From positions 1-53,176 of the forward strand of contig NZ_JAQTLS010000025.1 of assembly GCF_028714775.1 (NCBI RefSeq): a DNA stretch of 53,176 nucleotides, given 5' to 3'. The notes beneath the pieces are model-generated. The model was given only the letters and a program-made list of their open reading frames with translations, was not told where the DNA came from and searched no databases. The stretch comes from Thiothrix sp. (lineage in GTDB: Bacteria > Pseudomonadota > Gammaproteobacteria > Thiotrichales > Thiotrichaceae). Every line of letters starts with the position of its first letter. Position 1 is the first letter of the stretch. Below are positions 1-8,515 of this stretch, one piece after another. The position numbers were made by a program, and so were the translations under genes.

Positions 1-354
1 CCATCCCACCGCACCGTAACGCTGGCAGGCATCATCGTACTGGCAACCGCTGCCAAGGGGGCCATAGCCGCATCTGCTGCACGAGTACCCGAATACAAAC
101 TGGCACTGGCAGCAGACGGCAAAACCTGCCAACTGACGGTGATCTCTTCCGTAACACCAAAACCAGACATCAGCCTGACTGGGCAAGTACCCCTGACAGC
201 AAACAGTGAGCCGTTTAATGCTGCCCCTAACTCCGCCAACACCAATCCCGGCAACCAGTTTACCAACTTGGGTGGGGGGCTGTCAGTGAAAACAATTACA
301 AAGGCAACTATGGCGTCCCGGTTGTTTGCCCGAAATAACCCCCCTGTAACGTAG
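1..354 (+). CDS. 3' end of an unrecognised protein (partial)
   Basis: The reading frame is open from the first base of the window and ends with TAG at 352-354, so this is the C-terminal 117 residues of a gene that starts upstream. The visible part begins with a weakly hydrophobic stretch (about residues 5-28, rich in Ala, Val and Ile) followed by a polar, Pro/Asn/Thr-rich tail containing one Cys. No family is recognised. An internal ATG at 139 exists but the frame upstream is coding-like, so I treat it as a continuation. It lies in the same direction as the metal-resistance operon but is separated from it by about 180 bp, so a functional link is not established. Confidence 0.4.
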   Translation, partial: PSHRTVTLAGIIVLATAAKGAIAASAARVPEYKLALAADGKTCQLTVISSVTPKPDISLTGQVPLTANSEPFNAAPNSANTNPGNQFTNLGGGLSVKTITKATMASRLFARNNPPVT

Positions 355-538
355 CCAACCACTTTTAAGGCCGAGTACTTCGAGGTTCATGATCGTTTTC
401 ATCCTGTGGATCATGAACAGGTTACGCCAGTCCGTCAGGCTCATTTTATGCTGGAATCACGCACACGCTTCAAGCCCATTTTATGTTGGAGAAGGCGGGT
501 GCTTGCATTGCATCACGGTACTGTTTTACGATGCGTAC

Positions 539-895
539 ATGAAGAAACCAGCCGTCCACCACTTATTGTCGTTCCTGCTTGCCTGCGTCCTGCTGGCACA
601 GATGGCTGTGGGCGTGGCGGGGTGGCATATCGACTTTCCACCTGTGGCACAAGACAGCCAAACGGCGCATTGTACGGTGATGGAACAACACCAAGCCACC
701 CACCACGCCGGGGAGCAGGACACCGTAGGGGAACACCATCACCATTGCTGCCATGCCACACCGGGCAGCGTTGCCGTTCCTGTTACGTCCTTGGCGTTAC
801 CACAAACAGAGCCTGCCGCACTGATCCCCGCTTTTTCTGCTGAACCCTACCGCAACCCGCTGGCTGACCTGCTGATTCGCCCACCGATAGCCTGA
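539..895 (+). CDS. small exported histidine-rich protein (CzcI-like), metal-resistance operon
   Basis: Encodes 118 residues. The start at ATG 539 is chosen over the upstream in-frame start at 389 because it places a classical signal peptide (two lysines, then LLSFLLACVLLAQMAV) at the N-terminus. The mature part has a metal-ligand cluster, HHAGEQ followed by EHHHHCCH, and is otherwise low complexity. Small exported His-rich proteins of this type (for example CzcI) accompany czc/cus-type RND operons and are thought to bind or sense metal in the periplasm. It is the first gene of the cluster running to 7.8 kb. The family assignment rests on composition and context, not on a clear homologous domain. 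Confidence 0.55.
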   Translation: MKKPAVHHLLSFLLACVLLAQMAVGVAGWHIDFPPVAQDSQTAHCTVMEQHQATHHAGEQDTVGEHHHHCCHATPGSVAVPVTSLALPQTEPAALIPAFSAEPYRNPLADLLIRPPIA

Positions 896-944
896 ACCTA
901 ATTTTTCAAAAAAATATATTTTCAAATAAGTTCAGGAATATACC

Positions 945-1361
945 ATGAAAAGTTTACTGTTTGTGATGCTGCCATCACTGCTGGTTGCTGGCTGTGCAAC
1001 TGTTTTTGAAAAAGCTGCCCCACCACCTCAAGGGATTAATGTCGATGGCGCATCCAATGTCGTGTTTGAGCAGGTACATATTGAGAATACGGCGAAGGGT
1101 ACTGGCAATATCAAAGGCAATTTATACCGGGCTGGGGCTAAACCCATCAAATCGGGTCACATTGATTACAAAGTCACTGATCAACAGGGACGTATGCTTG
1201 ATGAAGGGCAAACCCAAATTTCCACCCTCACCCCGTTTTTACTGGGGCGTCACATAAAACCTCGAAAACCTGCTCATTTCATTATTCATTTGAAGCAGCC
1301 TTGGCAGCCCGGTTTACACCGTATCAGCATCATTTGGCACGACAAGCCCCACCAACTGTAA
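945..1361 (+). CDS. predicted lipoprotein of unknown function
   Basis: Encodes 138 residues starting at ATG 945. The N-terminus is a lipoprotein signal: Met-Lys, a hydrophobic stretch, and a lipobox LVAGC with Cys17 as the predicted lipidated residue. The mature part is a mix of short predicted strands with no recognised motif and no His cluster. It sits between two His-rich exported proteins and 11 bp upstream of the next gene, so it is probably an accessory component of the metal-efflux operon. Which membrane it is sorted to, and any metal-related role, are inferred from position only. Confidence 0.6.
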   Translation: MKSLLFVMLPSLLVAGCATVFEKAAPPPQGINVDGASNVVFEQVHIENTAKGTGNIKGNLYRAGAKPIKSGHIDYKVTDQQGRMLDEGQTQISTLTPFLLGRHIKPRKPAHFIIHLKQPWQPGLHRISIIWHDKPHQL

Positions 1362-1372
1362 GGCGGAAAACC

Positions 1373-1924
1373 ATGCGAAAAATGCTTGCAGGCTGCTTAT
1401 GCAGCCTGTTGTTCGCCTGTGCCGCTGTTGCCGGTGATGGGCATGACCACGGCGAAGAAAAAGCCGCTGCTGCCCCTGCATCCCCCGCTGCGTCGCGTCT
1501 GGTGATGGAGTCCACCCAGTTTGAACTGGTAGGCACATTGGAAGGGGACGGCTTGCACCTGCACCTCGATGACTACGCCAGCAATGCCCCAGTGACCGAT
1601 GCCAGCGTGGAACTGGAGCTGGCAGGACAACGCATTAAAGCCGAACCAGAAGCCGATGGCAGCTACCAAGCGGCGTTGGCAGAACCGTTCCCAGAAGGGG
1701 AATACGCGGTGATGGCAACCATTCTGGCAGGTGAAACCAGCGATTTGCTGACTGGCGATCTGGATGTACACGCGGCGGAAGAGATGCACGCCGAGCCGAC
1801 CGCAACAACATCCCCCAACGCTGGGGGCTTCTTGTTGTGGCTGCTAGGATTGGCGGTGGTGGCAATGGCTCTGGTGGTGTTCACCTTGCGGCGTGACCGC
1901 CAACAACGGAAGGTGCAAGCATGA
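1373..1924 (+). CDS. His-rich periplasmic protein with C-terminal membrane anchor
   Basis: Encodes 183 residues from ATG 1373, preceded by AAGGCGGAAAA as ribosome-binding site. It has a signal peptide (MRKMLAGCLCSLLFACAAVAG), then GDGHDHGEE, a motif that recurs at the N-terminus of the next gene product (GDGHDHGEA). The middle (residues 40-135) looks like a beta-sandwich domain with phrases typical of FixH/YtkA-like or RND-associated domains. The C-terminus carries a transmembrane helix (LLWLLGLAVVAMALVVFTL) followed by basic residues, so the protein is probably anchored in the inner membrane facing the periplasm. Its stop overlaps the start of the adaptor gene as ATGA, indicating translational coupling and a role with the efflux pump, perhaps metal delivery. 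Confidence 0.65.
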   Translation: MRKMLAGCLCSLLFACAAVAGDGHDHGEEKAAAAPASPAASRLVMESTQFELVGTLEGDGLHLHLDDYASNAPVTDASVELELAGQRIKAEPEADGSYQAALAEPFPEGEYAVMATILAGETSDLLTGDLDVHAAEEMHAEPTATTSPNAGGFLLWLLGLAVVAMALVVFTLRRDRQQRKVQA

Positions 1925-3057
1925 AACCAGCCCTATTGTTCCTGATCGGTGCATTGCTGTTACCCGCGCTGGCAACGGCGGGCGATGGTCACGACCACGG
2001 CGAAGCCGCCCCGACCGCTGCCAACCCCAATGCCCCGCAACGCCTGCCGGATGGCAGCGTTTTCTTGCCGAAAAAGACCCAACGTTTCATTCAAGTACGC
2101 ACGCAACCTGCCAAACTCGAAACCTTGCCGCGTAGCCTTATCCTGAATGGTCAGGTGGTGGCGGGCATGGATGCCAGTAGCAAAGTGCAAGCATTACAAG
2201 CCGGACGGCTCGACATTGCCAACGGTAGCCTGCCAGCGATTGGCGACAAGGTGGAAAAAGGGCAAATCCTCGCCACCCTCACACTTGCCAAAGACGCACA
2301 GGAAGGCACCAACCAAGCCGCCGAAGCTGCCGATTTGCAGGAACAACTCAAACTGGCAGAACTGGACTACCAGCGTTTGCAAGGGCTGGGCGACCTGATT
2401 CCGCGCCGTGAAGTGGATACTGCTGCTGCCACAGTACGCAGCCTGCAAGCCCGCCTCGCCGTGTTCCGCAAAGGGGCAAAAGGCGTTACCGAAACCGTGC
2501 GCTCCCCCATCAGTGGCATTGTCAGCGTCAGCTACGCCGCCAACGGACAAGCCGTACAAGCAGGCGACTTACTGCTAGACATCATCGACCCCAGCAAATT
2601 GCAGGTAGAAGCCGTCACCTATGACCCCGCCTTACCCGCCAACATCGCCTCCGCTAACGTCACCATCGGCAAGCAAACCCTTTCACTACGCTACCAAGGC
2701 AACAGCCAACAATTACGCCAACAAGCCCTACCCCTACGCTTCAGTTTCTTACCCCCTTCACCCCTTGCGGGGGAAGGGCTGGGGATGGGGGGTTCTCCCC
2801 TCGCCGCAGGCTCCCCCCTACAAGTCACCGTACAAACCCGCGAAACCCTGCAAGGCGTAGCTGTCCCTGCTGAAGCCCTCGCCCGTAACCCCAGCAACCA
2901 AACGGTGGTATGGGTCAAAACCACGCCGGAACAGTACGCCCCGCGAGTGGTGCAATACCAGCCGCTGGACGGGGAACGGGTGATGATTACCGCAGGTTTG
3001 CCAGACGGTGAGCGCGTGGTGGTGCAAGCCACCAATCTGATTAACCAAATCCGTTAG
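1921..3057 (+). CDS. RND heavy-metal efflux periplasmic adaptor (CusB/CzcB family)
   Basis: Encodes 378 residues. This is the membrane-fusion protein linking an inner-membrane RND metal pump to an outer-membrane channel. Visible are a signal peptide, an N-terminal GDGHDHGEA metal-ligand motif, a lipoyl-like half (around residues 85-125, GRLDIANGSLPAIGDKVEKG), an alpha-helical hairpin (about 125-180), the second lipoyl half (RSPISGIVSVSYAANGQAV) and a C-terminal beta-barrel/proximal domain (VPAEALARN, then YQPLDGERVMITAGLPDGERV). It overlaps the upstream gene (ATGA) and lies 9 bp before the pump gene. About 20 residues near position 280 are encoded by an in-frame palindromic repeat that interrupts the beta-barrel region; see the separate entry. 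Confidence 0.9.
   Translation: MKPALLFLIGALLLPALATAGDGHDHGEAAPTAANPNAPQRLPDGSVFLPKKTQRFIQVRTQPAKLETLPRSLILNGQVVAGMDASSKVQALQAGRLDIANGSLPAIGDKVEKGQILATLTLAKDAQEGTNQAAEAADLQEQLKLAELDYQRLQGLGDLIPRREVDTAAATVRSLQARLAVFRKGAKGVTETVRSPISGIVSVSYAANGQAVQAGDLLLDIIDPSKLQVEAVTYDPALPANIASANVTIGKQTLSLRYQGNSQQLRQQALPLRFSFLPPSPLAGEGLGMGGSPLAAGSPLQVTVQTRETLQGVAVPAEALARNPSNQTVVWVKTTPEQYAPRVVQYQPLDGERVMITAGLPDGERVVVQATNLINQIR
2751..2820 (+). repeat. in-frame palindromic repeat inside the efflux adaptor gene
   Basis: A purine/pyrimidine-asymmetric stretch with nested inverted repeats (CCTTCACCCC, then TTGC, then GGGGGAAGG; and GGGG-TTCT-CCCC). It is translated as PPSPLAGEGLGMGGSPLA within a protein that otherwise reads as a normal adaptor on both sides. 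Dispersed GC-rich palindromes encoding peptides of the SPLAGEG type are common in proteobacterial intergenic regions and are usually mis-annotated as small ORFs; here one seems to have landed inside a gene without breaking the frame. No second copy was seen in this window. Confidence 0.6.
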
Positions 3058-3066
3058 GAGGCTGCC

Positions 3067-6000
3067 ATGTTTAACTGGTTATTGAACGCCAGCCTCGGCA
3101 ACCGCCTGCTGGTGCTGGTGGCGAGTGCCATGCTGATGATTTACGGCGCGTTGCAACTGCCGCAAACCGCCGTGGATGTCTTTCCCGACCTCAACCGACC
3201 TACTGTTACGCTGATGACCGAAGCGGGTGGCATGGCTCCTGAAGAGGTGGAACGCCTGATCAGTTTCCCGCTGGAGACTACCCTCAACGGCTTGCCGGGG
3301 ATTGAGTCGGTACGCTCGGTATCCAGTGCCGGGTTGTCGTTTGTGTACGCGGTGTTTGACTGGGATACCGACATTTACCGCGCCCGCCAGATGGTCAGCG
3401 AACGGCTGGGAGCGATGGAAAGTGGTTTGCCTGCTGGGATTGTGCCGCAAATGGGGCCGGTGTCGTCGATCATGGGGGAAATCATGATGGTGGCAGTGCC
3501 GATTGACCCCGCCAAAATTGACCCAATGGCAGTCCGTGAGTATGCCGACTGGGTGTTACGCCCGCGCCTGTTGTCGATTGCTGGCGTGGCGCAAGTCATC
3601 CCGATTGGCGGGGAAGTGCGCCAGTTTCAGGTACAGCCGGATATGCGCCGCATGACTGATCTGGGGATTAGCCTTACGCAGTTGGCGGATGCGCTGGAAG
3701 GGTTTGCCAATAATACCTCTGGCGGGTTCATGGAACTTAGCGGCAAGGAATACCTGATCCGTCACATTGGGCGCACTTCCAGCCTTGAGGATTTGCAGAA
3801 CCTTGCGATTACTGCCACGGCGGGGCAACCGATTTTGCTCAAACAGGTGGCAAGCGTCACCTTTGCCCCCAAGGTCAAGCGCGGGGATGCGGGGTTTAAC
3901 GGTCAGCCTGCGGTGATATTGGGTATTCAGAAACAACCCGATGCGGATACTATCCAGCTCACCCAAGCGATAGAAACCGCGTTGGAGTCGATGAAAACCA
4001 GCCTGCCGCAAGGCATGGCAGAGCCGCGTGTGACCTTCCGCCAAGCCAGTTTCATTGAGGCATCCATCGGCAATCTGGAACACAAGTTGATATTGGCATC
4101 ACTGCTGGTGATGGTGATTTTGTTCCTGTTTTTGGGGAATTTCCGTACTACGTTAATTTCATTAATGGCAATTCCGCTGTCGATTTTGTGTACGGTACTG
4201 GTATTCCGCTATCTGGATTTGTCGATCAATACCATGACGCTGGGCGGCTTGGCGATTGCGATAGGGGAACTGGTGGATGATGCGGTGGTGGGGGTCGAAA
4301 ATGTGATTCGCCGCTTGCGTAATAACCGCTTGCACAAAACCCAACTTGCGCCCTTGAAGATCGTGTTGCACGCCACGCTGGAAGTGCGGTCGGCGATTGT
4401 GTACGCCACCATTATTGTGGTGCTGGTGTTTTTGCCGCTATTCGCCTTGCCGGGGATGGAAGGCAAATTGTTTGTGCCGTTGGGCATTGCCTACATCACC
4501 TCGATTCTGGTGTCGATGTTGGTGTCGGTCACACTGACGCCCGTGATGGCGTATTACCTGCTCCCGAACATGAAACAGCTTGACCACCCTGAACCGTGGC
4601 TGGTGCGCTGGCTCAAGCGCGGTTATGCAAGGTCGCTGGAAACCGTGCTGGATTATCCGCGTACCCTGCTTGGCATGGGGTTGGTGGCGGTATTGCTAGC
4701 GGGTAGCCTTGTGCCGTTCTTCCCGACCACGTTTTTGCCACCGTTCAATGAAGGCACATTGTTGGTGAGTGTGAGTTTGACCCCCGGTGTGACCTTGGAG
4801 GAGTCGGTGGGCATTGCCGCCAAAGCCGAAACTTTGCTGCAAGCTGTGCCGGAAATTACCCATATCGGGCGGCGTTCCGGGCGTGCCGAACTCGACGAAC
4901 ACGCAGAAGGGGTACACAACAGTGAGTTGGACATTGGCTTGAAACCGTCAGAACGCCCAATGGAGGCGGTGTATGCCGACATTCGCGCTCGCCTTGCGCC
5001 CTTGCCAGTGAGTGTGAGTATCGGGCAACCCATTTCACACCGTATTGATCACATGCTGTCGGGTGTCAAGGCGCAAATTGCCATCAAGCTGTTTGGTGAT
5101 GACCTCGACACGCTCCGCGCTCAGGGCGAACGCTTGCAGCAAACGTTGGCTACCGTTGAGGGCGTGGCAGACTTGAACATGGAAAAACAAGTGCTTGCTC
5201 CGCAAATCAAGGTGTACGTGGATTATGCGGTAGCGGGGCAATACGGCTTGTCGGGTGCGGCGTTGTTGCGGGAACTGCAAATGCTGGTGGATGGCGCAAC
5301 CATCAATGAAATCGTGGATGGTAATCGCCGTTTTAAGCTGGTGTTGCGCTTGCCGGAGGCGGCACGTTCCACCACGCAATTACAGGACTTGCTGATCAGT
5401 ACCCCGTTGGGGCAAGTGCCGTTAAGCAAACTCACTAAGATTGAGGAAAGCGACGGCCCCAACCAAGTGGCGCGGGATAACGGGCAGCGGCGTATTGTGC
5501 TTTCTGCCAACGTGCAGGGGCGTGCCTTGTCGGAAGTGGTCATTGACATGCGGGCAAAGCTGGCGGCTTTCCCACTGCCTGAGGGCTATTTCGTTACCAT
5601 CGGTGGGCAGTTTGAAGCGCAAGAGCAAGCGGCGCAACGCATCACGCTATTGGCGGCGGTAGCGGCATTGCTGGTGTTTTTGACCCTGTATAGCCGTTAC
5701 CAATCCACGGTACTAGCCTTGCTGATCATGGCAAATATTCCGCTGGCGCTGGTGGGTAGCGTGATTGGGCTGTGGCTGTCGGGGCAACCGTTGTCGGTCG
5801 CGGCACTGATCGGTTTTATTACGCTGGCGGGTATTTCCACCCGTAACGGCATTCTCAAGACCAGCCATTACCTCAACCTGATGCGGCTGGAGGGGGAAAA
5901 CTTCAGCCGTGCGATGATTATCCGGGGTTCGCTGGAACGCTTATCCCCGGTGCTAATGACGGCATTGGTCGCGGCGTTCGCGCTCATGCCGTTGTTGTTT

Positions 6001-6171
6001 GAGGCGGAACAGCCGGGAACGGAAATTCTGCACCCCGTAGCGGTGGTGATTTTCTCCGGGCTGATCAGTTCCACCTTGCTGGATACCTTTTTGACCCCCT
6101 CCATGTTCTGGCTGTTTGGACGCAAACCGACGGAAAAGCTGCTGAATTCGGCAGAAGAGGGCGCATTTTAA
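3067..6171 (+). CDS. heavy-metal efflux RND pump (CusA/CzcA family)
   Basis: Encodes 1034 residues, a full-length HME-RND transporter that exports metal ions from periplasm or cytoplasm using the proton gradient. The start at 3067 follows TAGGAGGCTGCC. Features: an N-terminal transmembrane helix, a large periplasmic porter region beginning with the conserved VDVFPDLNRPTV, TM segments around residues 340-480, the proton-relay motif GELVDDAVVGVENV near residue 400 in TM4, a second periplasmic half, and the C-terminal TM bundle with FITLAGISTRNGIL and a final LTPSMFWLFG. The TM4 sequence (ELVDDAVV) differs from textbook Cus (MVDAAIV) and Czc (VDGAVV) forms, so the metal cannot be named from it. 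It is the core of the operon 539-6720; no outer-membrane factor gene accompanies it here. Confidence 0.95.
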   Translation: MFNWLLNASLGNRLLVLVASAMLMIYGALQLPQTAVDVFPDLNRPTVTLMTEAGGMAPEEVERLISFPLETTLNGLPGIESVRSVSSAGLSFVYAVFDWDTDIYRARQMVSERLGAMESGLPAGIVPQMGPVSSIMGEIMMVAVPIDPAKIDPMAVREYADWVLRPRLLSIAGVAQVIPIGGEVRQFQVQPDMRRMTDLGISLTQLADALEGFANNTSGGFMELSGKEYLIRHIGRTSSLEDLQNLAITATAGQPILLKQVASVTFAPKVKRGDAGFNGQPAVILGIQKQPDADTIQLTQAIETALESMKTSLPQGMAEPRVTFRQASFIEASIGNLEHKLILASLLVMVILFLFLGNFRTTLISLMAIPLSILCTVLVFRYLDLSINTMTLGGLAIAIGELVDDAVVGVENVIRRLRNNRLHKTQLAPLKIVLHATLEVRSAIVYATIIVVLVFLPLFALPGMEGKLFVPLGIAYITSILVSMLVSVTLTPVMAYYLLPNMKQLDHPEPWLVRWLKRGYARSLETVLDYPRTLLGMGLVAVLLAGSLVPFFPTTFLPPFNEGTLLVSVSLTPGVTLEESVGIAAKAETLLQAVPEITHIGRRSGRAELDEHAEGVHNSELDIGLKPSERPMEAVYADIRARLAPLPVSVSIGQPISHRIDHMLSGVKAQIAIKLFGDDLDTLRAQGERLQQTLATVEGVADLNMEKQVLAPQIKVYVDYAVAGQYGLSGAALLRELQMLVDGATINEIVDGNRRFKLVLRLPEAARSTTQLQDLLISTPLGQVPLSKLTKIEESDGPNQVARDNGQRRIVLSANVQGRALSEVVIDMRAKLAAFPLPEGYFVTIGGQFEAQEQAAQRITLLAAVAALLVFLTLYSRYQSTVLALLIMANIPLALVGSVIGLWLSGQPLSVAALIGFITLAGISTRNGILKTSHYLNLMRLEGENFSRAMIIRGSLERLSPVLMTALVAAFALMPLLFEAEQPGTEILHPVAVVIFSGLISSTLLDTFLTPSMFWLFGRKPTEKLLNSAEEGAF

Positions 6172-6204
6172 CCGTTTTTATTCACGTAACTAGGGAATAA
6201 CACA

Positions 6205-6720
6205 ATGGCTAATCACACACTGAATATCTTGCTGCTGACGGCGGCATTGAGCTTTGCCACTTCCCCACTGCTGGCAGAAGAAGCCCCCAAAGACCCGCCC
6301 AAACACGGCGAAGCGGGGCATAACCATGAAACCGACCACGGGCAGGAAAAGCCTGCGGAACACGATCACGCCGATGACGATACGCCGCACCACGGCGGCA
6401 TTGTGGCTACCGTGGATGATGTGCATCATGAACTGGTAATTGCTGACGACGGCAAAGTCAGCCTCTACGCGGAAGGTTTGCCCACAGGCGACGCGCTCAA
6501 AGCGGTCAAAGTGCGCCTGACCGTGTTGAAAGGCGCGGAAAAGCAAGAATCCGACATGACCTTGGTAGAAGGTGATGAAGCTCACTTTGACGCAGCGGCG
6601 GATGTGAAACTGGTCGCTGGCGACAAAGTAGTAGCACTGCTGCAACCGGCTGAGGGTAAACCGCGTATGGCGAAATTTGAGATTCCAGCGGAAACACCCA
6701 CAGCCACACCCAGCAAGTAA
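6205..6720 (+). CDS. histidine/acid-rich periplasmic protein, metal operon
   Basis: Encodes 171 residues with a signal peptide (NILLLTAALSFATSPLLA). Residues about 25-75 are rich in His, Asp and Glu (HGEAGHNHETDHG, EHDHADDD, HHGG), a probable metal-binding segment. The rest forms a small predicted beta domain (VHHELVIADDGKVSLYAEG, LVAGDKVVALLQP) reminiscent of domains found beside Cus/Czc systems. It starts 33 bp after the pump gene, so it is likely co-transcribed and may act as a periplasmic metal buffer or chaperone. Composition and context support the role; no named family is claimed. Confidence 0.65.
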   Translation: MANHTLNILLLTAALSFATSPLLAEEAPKDPPKHGEAGHNHETDHGQEKPAEHDHADDDTPHHGGIVATVDDVHHELVIADDGKVSLYAEGLPTGDALKAVKVRLTVLKGAEKQESDMTLVEGDEAHFDAAADVKLVAGDKVVALLQPAEGKPRMAKFEIPAETPTATPSK

Positions 6721-6749
6721 GCCCTAACATCGCCCACAAGGAAGCTGCT

Positions 6750-7800
6750 ATGCCATTAACACACCGCTTTTTTCAAACTGGCATCCCCGCCGCCTTGGGT
6801 GCAGCCGCCTTGTTCGGGGCAGGCACACCCCTTGCCAAACTGCTGCTGGCAGGCATCAGCCCGTGGATGTTGGCGGGCTTGCTTTATCTTGGGTCTGGGC
6901 TGGGTTTGATGCTTTACCGCCGTTTAAGCGGTGCTACTGCCGTCAAGTTGCCCAAGCAAGAAAGGGGATGGTTTGCGGGTGCAATTATCGCGGGGGGCAT
7001 CATTGCCCCTGTCTTGCTGATGCTGGGGTTGACGGGTATGCCTGCTTCCGGTGCATCACTGTTACTCAATGCGGAGGGGGTTTTCACGGTGTTGTTGGCG
7101 TGGTTTGCCTTCCGTGAAAACGTTGACCGGCGGATTGCGCTCGGCATGTTGGCTATTGTGGCAGGTGCATTGGTGTTGAGTTGGCCGGGGAAAGCACGCT
7201 TTAGCGGTTTATGGCCTACCCTCGCGGTATTGGGTGCGTGTTTCGCGTGGGGACTCGACAACAACCTGACCCGCAAAGTGTCGCTTAACGATGCAACGTG
7301 GATCGCTGCCGTCAAGGGGCTAGTGGCGGGAGCGGCCAACTTGACGTTGGCACTTGCCGTGGGCAATTTGCTGCCTGCCCTGCCCTTGATGGTCGGCGCA
7401 ATGTTGTTGGGCCTGTTGGCTTACGGGGTAAGCTTGGCATTATTTGTGGTCGGCTTGCGCCATCTTGGTACTGCCCGTACCGGGGCTTATTTCTCGATTG
7501 CGCCTTTTTTGGGGCAATTCTAGCGTCATGCTGTTGGGTGAAGCAGTCACACTGCCGTTGTTGGTGGCGGGCTTGCTGATGGTGCTTGGCCTTTGGCTGC
7601 ACCTAACGGAACACCACACCCACGCGCACCAACATGATGCGTTGGAACATGAACACGCCCATACCCACGACACTCACCATCAGCATGAACATGATTTTCC
7701 AGTCACTGGCGGCGAACCGCATTCCCATGGGCATAGGCACGTACCCCTGCGGCATGAACATGCACATTTCCCCGATGCGCATCATCAGCACTTGCATTGA
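6750..7800 (+). pseudogene. EamA/DMT-family exporter with His-rich tail, broken by two close frameshifts
   Basis: The first frame (6750-7523) gives 257 residues of a ten-helix drug/metabolite transporter with both EamA halves and ends prematurely after IAPFLG. A second frame resumes at once as VMLLGEAVTLPLLVAGLLMVLG, the expected last helix, followed by a long His-rich cytoplasmic tail (HHTHAHQHDALEHEH and similar) to TGA 7800. The bridging residues GAILA lie in the third frame, so two single-base losses about 15 bp apart, around 7515-7530 (one in a run of four G), restore the ancestral protein. This is either a recent pseudogene or a sequencing/assembly error. A ribosome-binding site AAGGAAG precedes 6750. 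The tail and position suggest metal-linked export. The 3' end overlaps the convergent amidotransferase gene by 16 bp. Confidence 0.75.
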
Positions 7801-8513
7801 TGGGAGGTAAAAACCATCCTGCCAGAACGGTAAACCCGCAGCTCCCTTGGCGCAAAGGCAACCCAGTTTTCATCTCCAGACAATGGCTCGGTGGCAATCA
7901 TGGCACTGTTGGACTGTTCCTGATAATGCAGGTGGTCATGACCGTAGGCGATCAGGTATTCCCCATCGGACAACAGGAAATTGAACTGCCCGTGTGAGGC
8001 GATCAGTTCGCTGACCGCCGCTACTGTTGTGAATGGGGCGGCACTGTCAGCATCAGGAGTGTGCCGGGTAGCTTCGGCAATGTGGCTCAACAAGTGGCAG
8101 AAGGCATATTCCGAATCGGTTTCCCCTGAAGGCTGGCAAATGGGGCAAGTGTTGGCCTGTTCCATCCCCACAATATCCGGCACCAAACCATTATGGGCAA
8201 ACACCCAGCCCTTGCCGCAGCAGGTGCGCTGGAATGGGTGGGTATTGTCCAGCGTATTGACGGGCGGGAATTTTGCCTTGCGTATATGCGCGATAATCAG
8301 GCTGGAACGCACCGTACCGCACAGTCTCTGGAACAAGCCACTTTGGTGGGCGGGCAGTGGCTCTTTGGCGAGTTGGAATACCCCATCCCCCCACCACGTC
8401 AGCCCCCAGCCATCCGGGTTATCTGCCGTCAGGCCACCGTGCCGCCGGAGTTCACACAGCGGTTCTTCAGCGTGTATGGGGTTTGTCGCCGACAGCCCAA
8501 ACAGTTCACACAT
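7785..8513 (-). CDS. class II glutamine amidotransferase (YafJ-like)
   Basis: Encodes 242 residues. The start at 8513 is chosen because it gives MCELFG, placing the N-terminal nucleophile Cys2 directly after the initiator Met as required for Ntn-hydrolase amidotransferases. Other family hallmarks are NPDGWGLTWW (about residue 37), AHIRKAKFP (around 80), NTHPF and the oxyanion motif FAHNGLV (around 110). There is no synthase domain, so it is a stand-alone YafJ-type enzyme whose acceptor is unknown. It begins 2 bp after the stop of the cysteine desulfurase and is probably the third gene of that operon. A CPIC pair near residue 130 is unusual and may bind metal or form a disulfide. Confidence 0.85.
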   Translation of the reverse strand: MCELFGLSATNPIHAEEPLCELRRHGGLTADNPDGWGLTWWGDGVFQLAKEPLPAHQSGLFQRLCGTVRSSLIIAHIRKAKFPPVNTLDNTHPFQRTCCGKGWVFAHNGLVPDIVGMEQANTCPICQPSGETDSEYAFCHLLSHIAEATRHTPDADSAAPFTTVAAVSELIASHGQFNFLLSDGEYLIAYGHDHLHYQEQSNSAMIATEPLSGDENWVAFAPRELRVYRSGRMVFTSHQCKC

Positions 8514-8515
8514 GG

